32,237 nucleotides of DNA from Clostridiales bacterium (lineage in GTDB: Bacteria; Bacillota; Clostridia; Mahellales; Mahellaceae), in the NCBI GenBank assembly GCA_030156435.1, contig JASGMM010000020.1:1-32237 (forward strand). The letters are read 5' to 3'. Made by a program: the position numbers and the translations under genes. Shown one piece after another: positions 9,093-17,453 of the stretch. A model generated the notes under the pieces. It saw only the letters and a list, made by a program, of their open reading frames with translations, was not told the origin of the DNA and made no database searches. The stretch's first letter is position 1, and every line of letters starts with the position of its first letter.

Positions 9093-11621
9093 ATGAGTTT
9101 GAGCACTATACAGGATAAATTGAATAAAAAATTTAAAAGCGAACGGCGCACGCTTGTGTTTTGGTATGATGATAATGCGAGCTTTGCCGATGAGGTGGAT
9201 TCGTTGCAACTCGAGAATGCCAAGCTGCATAAGCTCACAGGAGATAATGCGATTTATACAAAATATCTGCTGGAGTACGAGGATCGCAGTAGCAATTATC
9301 TTATATACGCTCCTTTTTCAAAACCGCCCGAAAAGGATAATCACCTTGCCGACACAGTTCATTACTCCGAGCTATTTTATACAGATAAGGCGGCTATGGT
9401 ATGCGAGGACTTGGGTATACCCGATAAATACAGGGATCAGGTTACACAATATGCAAAATTTTGGAAATCAGGCAACAGAACGGATAGGTTCGCGGCGCTT
9501 GGCATAGAGGAGTACACCCCCGAGGCTATAGAAATAGGCATGTTGGCCGTTGTGGCAGGGGTAAAAGCGACGAATTTTGAAGAGATTTTGAAAAATGTCA
9601 TAATAAGCGGCGGGCTGGATGATAACAAATATCTTTCCGATTTTGACAAACTCGGGCTTACAGGTGCTTTTTGGAGCTTATGCGAAAGATACTACGGCTA
9701 TAATGAGGAAAATCCTACATTGGAGAAGCTTATGGCTTCTTTGCTGATAACCTATACCGATCACCATTTCGAAGGCGAGCTGCCTAAAGCATGGCGGCCA
9801 TTTGTATTGCGCAAGGAAAATGATGTCGCCGTGCTGGTTTCCAATATGATGAACAATGTGCTGTACAGGGAGCAATTCGATGCACTATCCGGGCGCATAG
9901 CGGCAAAGCTTGGGGTTGAGGATCATGTAAAGAGTATGGATCCCGAGAGCTATGCCGAGTGCGATGCGTTTGAGGCTTTCGACCAAAGCATTGTAAAGCA
10001 CATGGCCTCTGTACTTGCGGCCAATGCTCAACCGCTGCCCGAGAGCTATGCCGCTATAATAGAAAATCGCATCGGCAGGAAACATTTCGCGCAAAAATAC
10101 GAGCCATACTATGAAGCTATAAGGCAAGCCGACCGGCTTATAGCTTGCGTCAAAGCTTTCGCAACGGCCAGTGCGCCTGACGCCGATGGGACAATTGCTC
10201 TTTATGCAAAAGAGTGGTCAAAGATCGATCGGCATTACAGGGGCTTTTACACAGCCTTTGATAAAATTTCCGCAGGCGATGACCTGCGCGAGTTAAGAAG
10301 TTTAATAGAGAATATATACGCCAACGATTATTTGGGCAAACTTTCCGTTATATGGTCGGATAAACTTGAAAAAATCGCATCTTTTAGCGACTTGAAAGCG
10401 GCAAAGCAGCCGGACTTCTATATTAAATCAGTTGCGCCCTTGGCGGCGAGCGGCATTACAGCCGTCATAATATCCGATGGCTTGAGATATGAATGCGGCC
10501 AAGAGCTGTGCGAGAGGTTAAATGATAAGGCCAATGCAAAGCCGAAATTGGAGTATATGATATCATCGTTGCCATCCGAAACGCATCTGGGCATGGCGGC
10601 CCTGCTGCCGCACGATTCCATAACGATTAATTGTTCATTTGAGCCGCTGGTAGATGGTTTGCCATGCGTTTCCACAGATCAAAGAGCTGTGATACTTCAG
10701 TCGCATAATCCAAAGTCGGCGGCTTTCACATATAGCGATGTCATGAACATGAGCAGGGAAGATGTGCGCAGGCTGCTTAGCGGCAAAGAACTCATATACA
10801 TCTATCACAATCAGATCGATGCGCGCGGCGATAATGCGCCTACCGAAAATGAGGTTTTTGGTGCGGCAAGGGAATCTGTGGACGAGATAATGGCTATTAT
10901 ACAAAAGCTGACGGTAGACAAGTCCATCACTAAGTATATAATAACGGCCGACCATGGCTTCTTATATAGAAGGGATAAGCTGAGCGAAAGCGACAAGGTA
11001 AACCTGTCCAAACAGGCCAATGCCCGCGTCAACAAGCGCTTCATAATGAGCGATAAGCCGCTTGATGTGGAGGGCGCGTTGTGCTTTTCTCTGGATTATC
11101 TGGGCGAGGGCAATGAAGGCGTATACGTCACGGTGCCCCGTGGGGCCGATGTTTTTAAGGTTGCAGGCGGCGGTCAGAACTATGTGCATGGAGGAGCTTC
11201 GCTTCAAGAAATAGTTATTCCTTTAATAAAAGTGGAAACCGAGTTGTATAAGAAAGAAGTCGGCAAGGTCGACGTGGAGCTGACATCATTGTCGCGCAAG
11301 GTAACCAACCTGATAGTGTATCTGGACTTTATGCAAAAAAATAGCGTCAGCGATACGCTGCGTCCGGTTAAAGTAATAGCATTTTTTGAAACCGAATCGG
11401 GCGAGAGGATATCCGACGAGGAGATAATGGTGGCCGACAAAAGGGAAGCATCGCCTGAAAAGCGCCGTTTCCACGAGAAATTCACCTTCAAAAACAGGCG
11501 TTATCCAAGGGACGAGAAATACTACCTTGTGCTCAAGGACGCTGAAACCGATATGGAGATGCACAGGTATGAGTTTGTAATAGATATAGCATTTGCCGAC
11601 GATTTCGGATTTGAATTGTGA
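9093..11621 (+). CDS. pglZ: PglZ, BREX alkaline-phosphatase-superfamily protein
   Basis: Protein of 842 aa, matching type 1 PglZ. The N-terminal half is helical. The PglZ domain shows the metal-site features of the alkaline phosphatase superfamily: VIISDGLRYECGQEL with D462, a following SSLPSETHLGMAALLP block holding the expected nucleophile region, and ITADHGFLYRRD with D620-H621. The region FKVAGGGQNYVHGGASLQE near residues 688-706 is also typical. PglZ is a signature gene of all BREX types and is required for methylation and exclusion; studied members show metal-dependent phosphodiesterase or nuclease activity. The start at 9093 gives the standard N-terminus but has only a weak ribosome site, suggesting coupling to pglX. 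Stop and brxL start are 13 nt apart. Confidence 0.95.
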   Translation: MSLSTIQDKLNKKFKSERRTLVFWYDDNASFADEVDSLQLENAKLHKLTGDNAIYTKYLLEYEDRSSNYLIYAPFSKPPEKDNHLADTVHYSELFYTDKAAMVCEDLGIPDKYRDQVTQYAKFWKSGNRTDRFAALGIEEYTPEAIEIGMLAVVAGVKATNFEEILKNVIISGGLDDNKYLSDFDKLGLTGAFWSLCERYYGYNEENPTLEKLMASLLITYTDHHFEGELPKAWRPFVLRKENDVAVLVSNMMNNVLYREQFDALSGRIAAKLGVEDHVKSMDPESYAECDAFEAFDQSIVKHMASVLAANAQPLPESYAAIIENRIGRKHFAQKYEPYYEAIRQADRLIACVKAFATASAPDADGTIALYAKEWSKIDRHYRGFYTAFDKISAGDDLRELRSLIENIYANDYLGKLSVIWSDKLEKIASFSDLKAAKQPDFYIKSVAPLAASGITAVIISDGLRYECGQELCERLNDKANAKPKLEYMISSLPSETHLGMAALLPHDSITINCSFEPLVDGLPCVSTDQRAVILQSHNPKSAAFTYSDVMNMSREDVRRLLSGKELIYIYHNQIDARGDNAPTENEVFGAARESVDEIMAIIQKLTVDKSITKYIITADHGFLYRRDKLSESDKVNLSKQANARVNKRFIMSDKPLDVEGALCFSLDYLGEGNEGVYVTVPRGADVFKVAGGGQNYVHGGASLQEIVIPLIKVETELYKKEVGKVDVELTSLSRKVTNLIVYLDFMQKNSVSDTLRPVKVIAFFETESGERISDEEIMVADKREASPEKRRFHEKFTFKNRRYPRDEKYYLVLKDAETDMEMHRYEFVIDIAFADDFGFEL

Positions 11622-11634
11622 AAGGGGCTAATAG

Positions 11635-13665
11635 ATGGACGGTCTATCCGATAAGCTGCTGAACGCCTTCCCCGGCAGGGTTGTGCGCAAGGACCTCACA
11701 AAAAAGCTTAAAGAAGGCGCAAATGTGCCGGTGTATGTGTTAGAATACCTTCTCGGCATGTATTGCGCCTCAGCCGATGAACAGGCTGTGGAGGATGGAG
11801 TGGCCAATGTCAAGAAAATATTGGCTGATAACTTCGTGCGCCCGGACGAGGCTCAGAAGATAATATCCAAGCTGCGCGAGAACGGCAGCCATACCGTTAT
11901 CGATAAGTTGACCGTTAAACTGGATATATATAACGATCGCTATATTGCTGAATTCTCCAACCTCGGCATAAGGGATGTGCCTATATCCGATGAGTACGTC
12001 GCCAAATACGAGAGGTTGCTATGCGGTGGCATATGGTGCATAGTCAATATGGAGTATTTCTATGACGAAAATGACAGGCGGAAATGCCCGTTTATAATAC
12101 GAAGGCTTACCCCCATACAGATGCCGAATTTTGACTTGAATGAGGTGAAAGAGGTAAGAGGGCGCTTTACAAAAGAAGAGTGGATAGACGCCTTGCTGCG
12201 CTCTACTGGACTAGAGCCATCGCGCTTTAGTGAGCGCGTGAAGTGGCTGCATCTGGCGCGCTTGATGCCGCTTGCTGAAAATAACATGAACTTGTGCGAG
12301 TTAGGACCGCGCGGCACTGGCAAATCGTATGTCTACAAGGAGATATCGCCGAACAGCATACTGGTTTCAGGCGGACAGACCACCGTGGCCAATCTATTCT
12401 ATAATATGAGCACAAAGGCGGTAGGCCTGGTCGGCCTATGGGATTGTGTGGCCTTCGATGAGGTAGCCGGCATTAAGTTTAAGGATAAGGACGGCATACA
12501 GATAATGAAGGACTATATGGCGTCTGGCTCATTCTCGCGCGGCAAAGAAGAGAAAGCTGCCCTAGCATCCATGGTTTTTATCGGCAATATAAACCAGAAC
12601 GTGGATGTTCTGCTTAAAACTTCGCACCTGTTTGAGCCGTTTCCGGAAGACATGAATAGTGACAGCGCCTTTTTCGACAGGATGCATTGCTATGTGCCTG
12701 GCTGGGAGATACCAAAATATAGGCCGGAATTCTTCACTGACGAATATGGTTTTATCACCGATTACCTTTCAGAATTCATGCGCGAGATGCGAAAGATTTC
12801 CTACGCCGATGCGTTCGATAAATATTTTAGGCTGGGCAATAACTTAAACCAACGCGATGTCATAGCCGTGCGCAAGGTCGTATCCGCTTTAGTCAAGCTG
12901 ATTTACCCGGATGGGGAGTTTGGCAAAGAAGAGGTTGAGGAAATACTGCGCTTTGCTTTAGAATGCAGGCGCAGGGTAAAAGAGCAACTCAAGCGCATCG
13001 GGGGCATGGAGTTTTACGATGTAAATTTTTCCTATATAGACAACGAGTCGTTCGCTGAGGAATATGTTCCTGTGCCGGAGCACGGCGGCGGCAAACTGAT
13101 ACCCGAGGGCATGGGCAAAGCCGGCCACGTGTATACAATAGGGCGCGGCAAATCGGGCATGATTGGAACCTATAAGATTGAGACGGAGGTGGTCAACGGT
13201 TCCGGTAAATACATCTGCACCGGCATAGGTAATATGCGCGAGGCTAGAGAGGCCTTGGAGACAGCTTACCGTTATCTTAAGGCCAACAGCAAATCAATAA
13301 GCGGCGCTATATCAGTATTGACCAAGGATTTCATGCTGCATGTGCAGGATTTAAATGGGACCGGCATGACCAGCAGCCTTTCACTGGTGGCATTGGTGGC
13401 ACTTTGCTCAGCTGCGCTCAATAAGCCGGTTATCTCCAGCTTAGCAGTGTTGGGAAATTTGAGCATAGGCGGGACCATCACTAAGGTGGAAGACCTGGCC
13501 AATGTGCTGCAAGTATGCCTGGATAGCGGTGCTAGGAAGGTGCTCCTACCGATACTGTCGGCAGCGGATATGGCAACGGTCCCACCCGAGCTCATGGGCA
13601 AGTTCAATATTATCTTTTACCAATCGGCCGAAGACGCGGTGTTCAAGGCTCTGGGCGTGGAGTGA
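11635..13665 (+). CDS. brxL: BrxL, BREX Lon-like AAA+ protein
   Basis: Last BREX gene, 676 aa, the usual BrxL length. The AAA+ domain has Walker A GPRGTGKS at residues 224-231 and an acidic Walker B in LWDCVAFDEVAG. The C-terminal Lon (S16) fold keeps a candidate catalytic pair: a serine in GMTSSLSL (about S580/S581) and the lysine of IGGTITK (K617), which fits the GGxxxK pattern of Lon. Family members form ring-shaped DNA-bound hexamers; BrxL is needed for phage exclusion but not for PglX methylation. An AAAGGGG ribosome site precedes the ATG. Presence of brxL, rather than pglW or brxHI, classifies the locus as type 1. It ends 42 bp from a convergent MerR gene. Confidence 0.95.
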   Translation: MDGLSDKLLNAFPGRVVRKDLTKKLKEGANVPVYVLEYLLGMYCASADEQAVEDGVANVKKILADNFVRPDEAQKIISKLRENGSHTVIDKLTVKLDIYNDRYIAEFSNLGIRDVPISDEYVAKYERLLCGGIWCIVNMEYFYDENDRRKCPFIIRRLTPIQMPNFDLNEVKEVRGRFTKEEWIDALLRSTGLEPSRFSERVKWLHLARLMPLAENNMNLCELGPRGTGKSYVYKEISPNSILVSGGQTTVANLFYNMSTKAVGLVGLWDCVAFDEVAGIKFKDKDGIQIMKDYMASGSFSRGKEEKAALASMVFIGNINQNVDVLLKTSHLFEPFPEDMNSDSAFFDRMHCYVPGWEIPKYRPEFFTDEYGFITDYLSEFMREMRKISYADAFDKYFRLGNNLNQRDVIAVRKVVSALVKLIYPDGEFGKEEVEEILRFALECRRRVKEQLKRIGGMEFYDVNFSYIDNESFAEEYVPVPEHGGGKLIPEGMGKAGHVYTIGRGKSGMIGTYKIETEVVNGSGKYICTGIGNMREAREALETAYRYLKANSKSISGAISVLTKDFMLHVQDLNGTGMTSSLSLVALVALCSAALNKPVISSLAVLGNLSIGGTITKVEDLANVLQVCLDSGARKVLLPILSAADMATVPPELMGKFNIIFYQSAEDAVFKALGVE

Positions 13666-13707
13666 TCTGCGCAATCGCAACGAGCTGGCAATATTACCGA
13701 TAGCTTG

Positions 13708-13980
13708 CTACTTATCGCATTCTTTGCTCAAGAGGCTTTTTCTGGCCTCAATGGTTTCATCGCCTTTTTGGAATAGTTCGACGTACTCGGTTAAAACCTC
13801 AATAGGCAGGCCGGCATTGCGCATGCATTTGATGAATTCTATCCACCTGCAATCTTCTTCAGTATAATCCCTGATCCCGCTGCTATCCCGGTTTACACTT
13901 GGAATAAGTCCTATGCGCTCATAATAGCGCAGCGTATCCGGCGAAAGGCCACATCTCTCGCTTACTTCCGCAATTCTCAT
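13708..13980 (-). CDS. MerR-family transcriptional regulator, short C-terminus
   Basis: 90 aa from the ATG at 13980, which has GGGAG 9 nt upstream; an in-frame ATG at 13989 is too close to that site. The N-terminal winged helix-turn-helix is intact (MRIAEVSERCGLSPDTLRYYERIGLI, followed by IRDYTEEDCRWIEFI). Relatives of this aldo/keto-reductase-linked group are usually about 120-135 aa with a C-terminal coiled coil. Here the frame stops soon after EARKSLLSKECDK, so the dimerisation helix is cut short. The decay lies next to the end of brxL. It diverges from the aldo/keto reductase operon, and both promoters carry MerR-type operators. Binding may be weakened, but this cannot be judged from sequence. 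Confidence 0.85.
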   Translation of the reverse strand: MRIAEVSERCGLSPDTLRYYERIGLIPSVNRDSSGIRDYTEEDCRWIEFIKCMRNAGLPIEVLTEYVELFQKGDETIEARKSLLSKECDK

Positions 13981-14000
13981 ACTTATCATCTCCCGATTGC

Positions 14001-14031
14001 ATTATAACACTTGGAGTAGGCTCTAAGTCAA
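14001..14031 (-). promoter_or_regulatory. MerR gene promoter with 19-bp spacer
   Basis: On the minus strand TTGACT (14031-14026) and TATAAT (14006-14001) are separated by 19 bp. The over-long spacer contains CCTACTCCAAGTG, closely matching the operator of the facing promoter. This is the classic arrangement for a MerR autoregulated promoter. Confidence 0.7.
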
Positions 14032-14049
14032 GGAAAAACATGTTGCCTC

Positions 14050-14080
14050 TTGACATGGAGTACACTCCAAGTAGTATGCT
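14050..14080 (+). promoter_or_regulatory. MerR-controlled promoter of the aldo/keto reductase operon
   Basis: TTGACA (14050-14055) and TATGCT (14075-14080) are separated by a 19-bp spacer. The spacer contains the perfect dyad TGGAGT-AC-ACTCCA at 14056-14069. MerR proteins activate such promoters by twisting the DNA to realign the -35 and -10 boxes. The ACTCCAAGT half-operator is shared with the divergent promoter. Confidence 0.75.
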
Positions 14081-14141
14081 ATGAGTAGTGTTAACCATAG
14101 TTCATAATTAAAGCAAATAAAATCAGAAAGAAGTGGACGCT

Positions 14142-15122
14142 ATGGAGTATGTAAAATTAGGCAATACGGGGTTGGACGTGTCGAGGATATGCTTGGGCTG
14201 CATGGGCTTTGGCGACCCCAATGCATGGGTACATAAGTGGGTGTTGGATGAGGAGCATAGCCGTCCCATCATAAAGAAAGCCATTGAGATTGGCATCAAT
14301 TTCTTTGATACCGCCAATGTCTATTCGATGGGCAAAAGCGAAGAAGTGCTTGGCCGCGCCTTAAATGATTATGCCAATAGAGACGAGATAGTAGTGGCAA
14401 CAAAGGTGTTCAACCGCATGCATGAGGGTCCGAACGGCGCCGGTTTGTCGCGCAAGGAGATCATGAACGAGATCGACAAGAGCTTGAAACGCTTGGGAAT
14501 GGATTATGTGGATTTGTATATCATCCACAGATGGGATTACAATACGCCTATAGAAGAAACGATGGATGCGCTAAACGATGTCATAAAGGCTGGGAAGGCT
14601 AGGTACATAGGCGCATCAGCGATGTATGCATGGCAATTCCAAAAAGCGTTGCACGTGGCTGAAAAGCACAATTGGACGCGTTTTATCTCCATGCAGAACC
14701 ATTATAACCTGATCTACAGGGAAGAAGAAAGGGAAATGATACCGCTGTGTCGCGAAGAAAAAATAGCGATTACGCCCTACAGCCCCCTCGCATCAGGCAG
14801 GCTTGCGCGCGATTGGTCACAAACGACTTATCGCTATGAAACCGATGAGGTGGCTAAATCTAAATACGGTTCTACGGCCGAGACTGACAAGGCCATAGTA
14901 GGCAGAGTGGCCGAGCTGGCGCAAAAGCACGGTGTCCCGATGTCGCAGATTTCACTGGCGTGGCTGTTGCATAAGCAACCGGTTGTGGCTCCCATAGTTG
15001 GTGCAACTAAGGCGGAACATCTAGATGACGCCGCAGCTGCCTTGTCAGTAAAGCTGACGCCTGAAGAGATGGCCTATTTAGAAGAGCCGTATGCGCCCCA
15101 TAGGGTGGTGGGAGCGCTGTAA
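14142..15122 (+). CDS. Aldo/keto reductase
   Basis: 326 aa from the ATG at 14142, which gives the family-typical N-terminus MEYVKLGNTGLDVSRI; a GTG 9 nt upstream in frame is also possible. The NAD(P)H-dependent aldo/keto reductase barrel is complete. The tetrad is visible as D in FFDTANVYSMG (with its Tyr), Lys in VVATKVF and His in YIIHRWDYNTP. A phosphate-binding VGATKAEHLDDA segment lies near the C-terminus. Substrate is unknown; the closest remembered group is the YajO-like sugar/aldehyde reductases. It is the first gene of an operon read from a MerR-type promoter, so it probably reduces reactive carbonyls under stress. That role is inference. Confidence 0.92.
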   Translation: MEYVKLGNTGLDVSRICLGCMGFGDPNAWVHKWVLDEEHSRPIIKKAIEIGINFFDTANVYSMGKSEEVLGRALNDYANRDEIVVATKVFNRMHEGPNGAGLSRKEIMNEIDKSLKRLGMDYVDLYIIHRWDYNTPIEETMDALNDVIKAGKARYIGASAMYAWQFQKALHVAEKHNWTRFISMQNHYNLIYREEEREMIPLCREEKIAITPYSPLASGRLARDWSQTTYRYETDEVAKSKYGSTAETDKAIVGRVAELAQKHGVPMSQISLAWLLHKQPVVAPIVGATKAEHLDDAAAALSVKLTPEEMAYLEEPYAPHRVVGAL

Positions 15123-15200
15123 GCACAGGCATATGGGTGACATGGCAACAATTTAAAGTTGTTTGATGAAAGGGTTAACGATAAAAAGGAGGAATAATTC

Positions 15201-15626
15201 ATGGAAAACAAAGAAGATTTTAGCGAAAAAGTGATTTTCCCCGTGGGACCAAAAGCCCCTGATGATATTGCAAAAAATTTTATAGGCACGGTCTACCTTC
15301 ATGCGCTCGTGCCTTATGACAGCCCATTAAAACACCCTATAAGCCACGTTGTGTTCGAGCCGCGATGCCGCAACAACTGGCATAAACACCCTGGAGGCCA
15401 GATCCTTTTAGTCACCGGAGGAAGGGGCTGGTATCAAGAGGAAGGCAAGGATGCGCGCGAGCTTCACACCGGCGATGTCGTAGAGATATTGCCTGATATA
15501 AAGCACTGGCATGGTGCTGCTGCAGATAGCTGGTTTGCCCACATCGCCATGGAAGCCGATGTACTAGCCGGGCCAACACAATGGTTAGAACCTGTGACCG
15601 ATGAACAATATGATAAATTGAGGTGA
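15201..15626 (+). CDS. Cupin-domain protein
   Basis: 141 aa, with a strong AAAGGAGGA ribosome site before ATG 15201. It is a single-domain cupin. Motif 1 is NNWHKHPGGQILLVTGGRGWY, giving the HxH metal ligands, and motif 2 is HTGDVVEILPDIKHWHGA with the third histidine. Small cupins of this kind are routinely encoded next to AhpD/carboxymuconolactone-decarboxylase-like proteins, as here, where the next gene begins 6 nt after the stop. The reaction is not known; possibilities include isomerase or dioxygenase-type chemistry on a small organic acid or quinone. Coexpression with aldo/keto reductases suggests carbonyl or oxidative stress handling. Confidence 0.88.
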   Translation: MENKEDFSEKVIFPVGPKAPDDIAKNFIGTVYLHALVPYDSPLKHPISHVVFEPRCRNNWHKHPGGQILLVTGGRGWYQEEGKDARELHTGDVVEILPDIKHWHGAAADSWFAHIAMEADVLAGPTQWLEPVTDEQYDKLR

Positions 15627-15632
15627 TATAAA

Positions 15633-15953
15633 ATGGAAAAAGTTACAGCTGGACATGATGCATTAGGCGATTTTGCTCCTAAATTTGCTGAGTTAAACGA
15701 CGACGTTTTATTCGGCCAAGTATGGTCGAGGGAAGATAAGCTCTCGGCGCGAGACCGCAGCATGATTACTGTGACAGCGCTGGTAGCAAGCGGTATAGCC
15801 GATAGCTCACTGAAACATCATATACAAAAGGCCAAGGACAACGGTATAACCAAGGATGAGATGGCCGAGCTTTTGACTCATCTAGCCTTTTATGCGGGTT
15901 GGCCTAAGGCTTGGGCGGCCTTTTACGTAGCTAAAGAGATATATAAGGAGTGA
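15633..15953 (+). CDS. Carboxymuconolactone decarboxylase (AhpD-like) family protein
   Basis: 106 aa. The conserved core DKLSARDRSMITVTALVAS, then KHHIQKAKDNGITKDEMAELL and HLAFYAGWPKAWAAF, is the carboxymuconolactone-decarboxylase/AhpD fold. The AhpD peroxidase CxxC pair is absent, so this is not an AhpD-type disulfide reductase. The conserved histidines remain (KHHIQKA). It follows the cupin after 6 nt and precedes the flavin reductase by 7 nt, so these three are almost certainly cotranscribed. Substrate unknown. Confidence 0.9.
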   Translation: MEKVTAGHDALGDFAPKFAELNDDVLFGQVWSREDKLSARDRSMITVTALVASGIADSSLKHHIQKAKDNGITKDEMAELLTHLAFYAGWPKAWAAFYVAKEIYKE

Positions 15954-15960
15954 AAAAATT

Positions 15961-16518
15961 ATGAGAAAGGATTTTGGGGCAAGGACATGGTTTTATCCGT
16001 TGCCGGTGCTAATTATAGCCAGCTATGATGAAAAAGGCAATGCCAATGCCATGAATGCGGCATGGGGCGGCATATACGATTCCAACCGCGTGGTGCTCAG
16101 CCTTAGCGCGGATCATAAAACCACGGAAAATATCAGGGCCAGAAAAGCCTTTACGATAAGCTTTGGCGATGCCGCGCATGTAGCTGCTTGTGATTATGTG
16201 GGATTAGTTTCCGGCAATGATGTGCCAGACAAATTAAAAAAAGCGGGATTTACTACACATAAGAGCCGCTTTGTGGACGCTCCTGTCATTTGCGAGCTGC
16301 CTATGGCGCTGGAATGCCGCCTGATAAAAATAAATGAGGATGGTAATATAATTGGAGAAATTGTTAACATCAGCGCAGATGAAAGCGTTTTAGGTGAAGA
16401 CGGTTTGATTGATGCGGCTAAGCTGCGGCCGATCTCATTCGACCCGGTGCACAATTATTATTTAGTGCTTGGCGAAAAAGTTGGCAATGCATTTCAAGAT
16501 GGCAATGCCCTGAAATGA
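15961..16518 (+). CDS. Flavin reductase family protein (flavoredoxin-like)
   Basis: 185 aa. It has the FMN-binding split-barrel signature of flavin-reductase-like proteins: WFYPLPVLIIASYDEKGN, NAMNAAWGG and the later KTTENIRARKAFTISF. Such proteins bind FMN and move electrons between NAD(P)H or ferredoxin and an acceptor. TAAGGAGTG near 15945 supplies a ribosome site overlapping the preceding stop. The C-terminal LRPISFDPVHNYYLVLGEKVG segment is typical. It probably provides reducing power to, or works in parallel with, the two aldo/keto reductases of the operon (inference). Confidence 0.88.
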   Translation: MRKDFGARTWFYPLPVLIIASYDEKGNANAMNAAWGGIYDSNRVVLSLSADHKTTENIRARKAFTISFGDAAHVAACDYVGLVSGNDVPDKLKKAGFTTHKSRFVDAPVICELPMALECRLIKINEDGNIIGEIVNISADESVLGEDGLIDAAKLRPISFDPVHNYYLVLGEKVGNAFQDGNALK

Positions 16519-16545
16519 CAAATGGCTGAAATGGAGGAATTAATT

Positions 16546-17391
16546 ATGAAATATGTAACTTTGAACAATGGAATTAAGATGCCAGTGCTTGGCTATGGCG
16601 TATTCCAGATAAGCAGTGAGGAATGTGAGCGTTGCGTACTGGATGCAATCGAGGTTGGCTATCGTGCGATCGATACAGCGCAGGCTTACGGCAACGAGGA
16701 AGCGGTCGGCAATGCCATCTGTAAATGCGGTATACCCCGCGATGAACTATTTATCACCACGAAAGTGTGGATTAGCAATGGTGGTTATGAAAAGGCCAAA
16801 GCTTCGCTTCAGGAATCTTTGCACAAGCTGCAAACAGCGTATATTGACCTTGTCTTAATTCATCAACCGTTCAACGATTATTACGGAACCTATCGTGCGA
16901 TGGAGGAAGCTTACAAAGAGGGCTGGATTCGGGCTATCGGTGTCTCCAATTTCTACCCAGACCGTTTTGTTGACATTTGCAATTTTGTTGAGGTAAAACC
17001 TGCTGTCAACCAGGTGGAAACCCATGTGTTTTATCAGCAGAAAACCGCACACGAATACATGAAAAAATATGGTGCACAACATGAATCCTGGGCACCTTTT
17101 GCCGAAGGGCGCAATAATTTCTTCACCAATCCCGCATTAACCGAAATTGGCAAAAAGTACGGCAAGAGCGTCGCACAGACTGCACTGCGATTCCTTATTC
17201 AGAGCGATGTGGTGGTTATCCCAAAATCCACCCACAAGGAACGTATGATTGAGAATATAGATGTATTTGATTTTGCTTTAGACGAAACAGACATGGCTGC
17301 AATTCAGGCTTTGGACGAGAACAAAAGCCTGTTCTTCTCTCACTATGATCCAGCTATTGTGGAAATGCTGATCGGGCGGCATGGACATTGA
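16546..17391 (+). CDS. Aldo/keto reductase (2,5-diketo-gluconate reductase-like)
   Basis: 281 aa from ATG 16546, which has GGAGGAATTA directly upstream and yields the standard MKYVTLNNGIKMPVLGYGVF opening; the frame is open from 16522 but that gives an unusual leader. The barrel and tetrad are complete: D in YRAIDTAQAYGNEEAVG, its Tyr, Lys in FITTKVW and His in VLIHQPFNDYYG. The late VVIPKSTHKERMIENIDVF segment is the cofactor-phosphate loop. It belongs to a different subfamily from the reductase at 14142, so the operon holds two distinct reductases. Its stop codon overlaps the -35 box of the arsR promoter, which makes it the last gene of the operon. Confidence 0.92.
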   Translation: MKYVTLNNGIKMPVLGYGVFQISSEECERCVLDAIEVGYRAIDTAQAYGNEEAVGNAICKCGIPRDELFITTKVWISNGGYEKAKASLQESLHKLQTAYIDLVLIHQPFNDYYGTYRAMEEAYKEGWIRAIGVSNFYPDRFVDICNFVEVKPAVNQVETHVFYQQKTAHEYMKKYGAQHESWAPFAEGRNNFFTNPALTEIGKKYGKSVAQTALRFLIQSDVVVIPKSTHKERMIENIDVFDFALDETDMAAIQALDENKSLFFSHYDPAIVEMLIGRHGH

Positions 17392-17416
17392 CAAGATTTG
17401 ATTTGGCGCATATAAT
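17388..17416 (+). promoter_or_regulatory. arsR operon promoter (sigma-A type)
   Basis: A consensus TTGACA at 17388-17393 and TATAAT at 17411-17416 are separated by 17 bp. The -35 box overlaps the stop codon of the upstream aldo/keto reductase. The ArsR operator starts 6 bp after the -10 box. Confidence 0.85.
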
Positions 17417-17422
17417 AGTAAC

Positions 17423-17442
17423 ATATCAAATATTTTTGATAT
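17423..17442. promoter_or_regulatory. ArsR-type operator 1
   Basis: ATATCAAA-TATT-TTTGATAT is a perfect 8-bp inverted repeat with a 4-bp centre. It sits between the -10 box and the arsR ribosome site, where bound ArsR would block transcription. The half site is that recognised by many ArsR/SmtB repressors. Confidence 0.85.
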
Positions 17443-17453
17443 GAGGTGATTAC

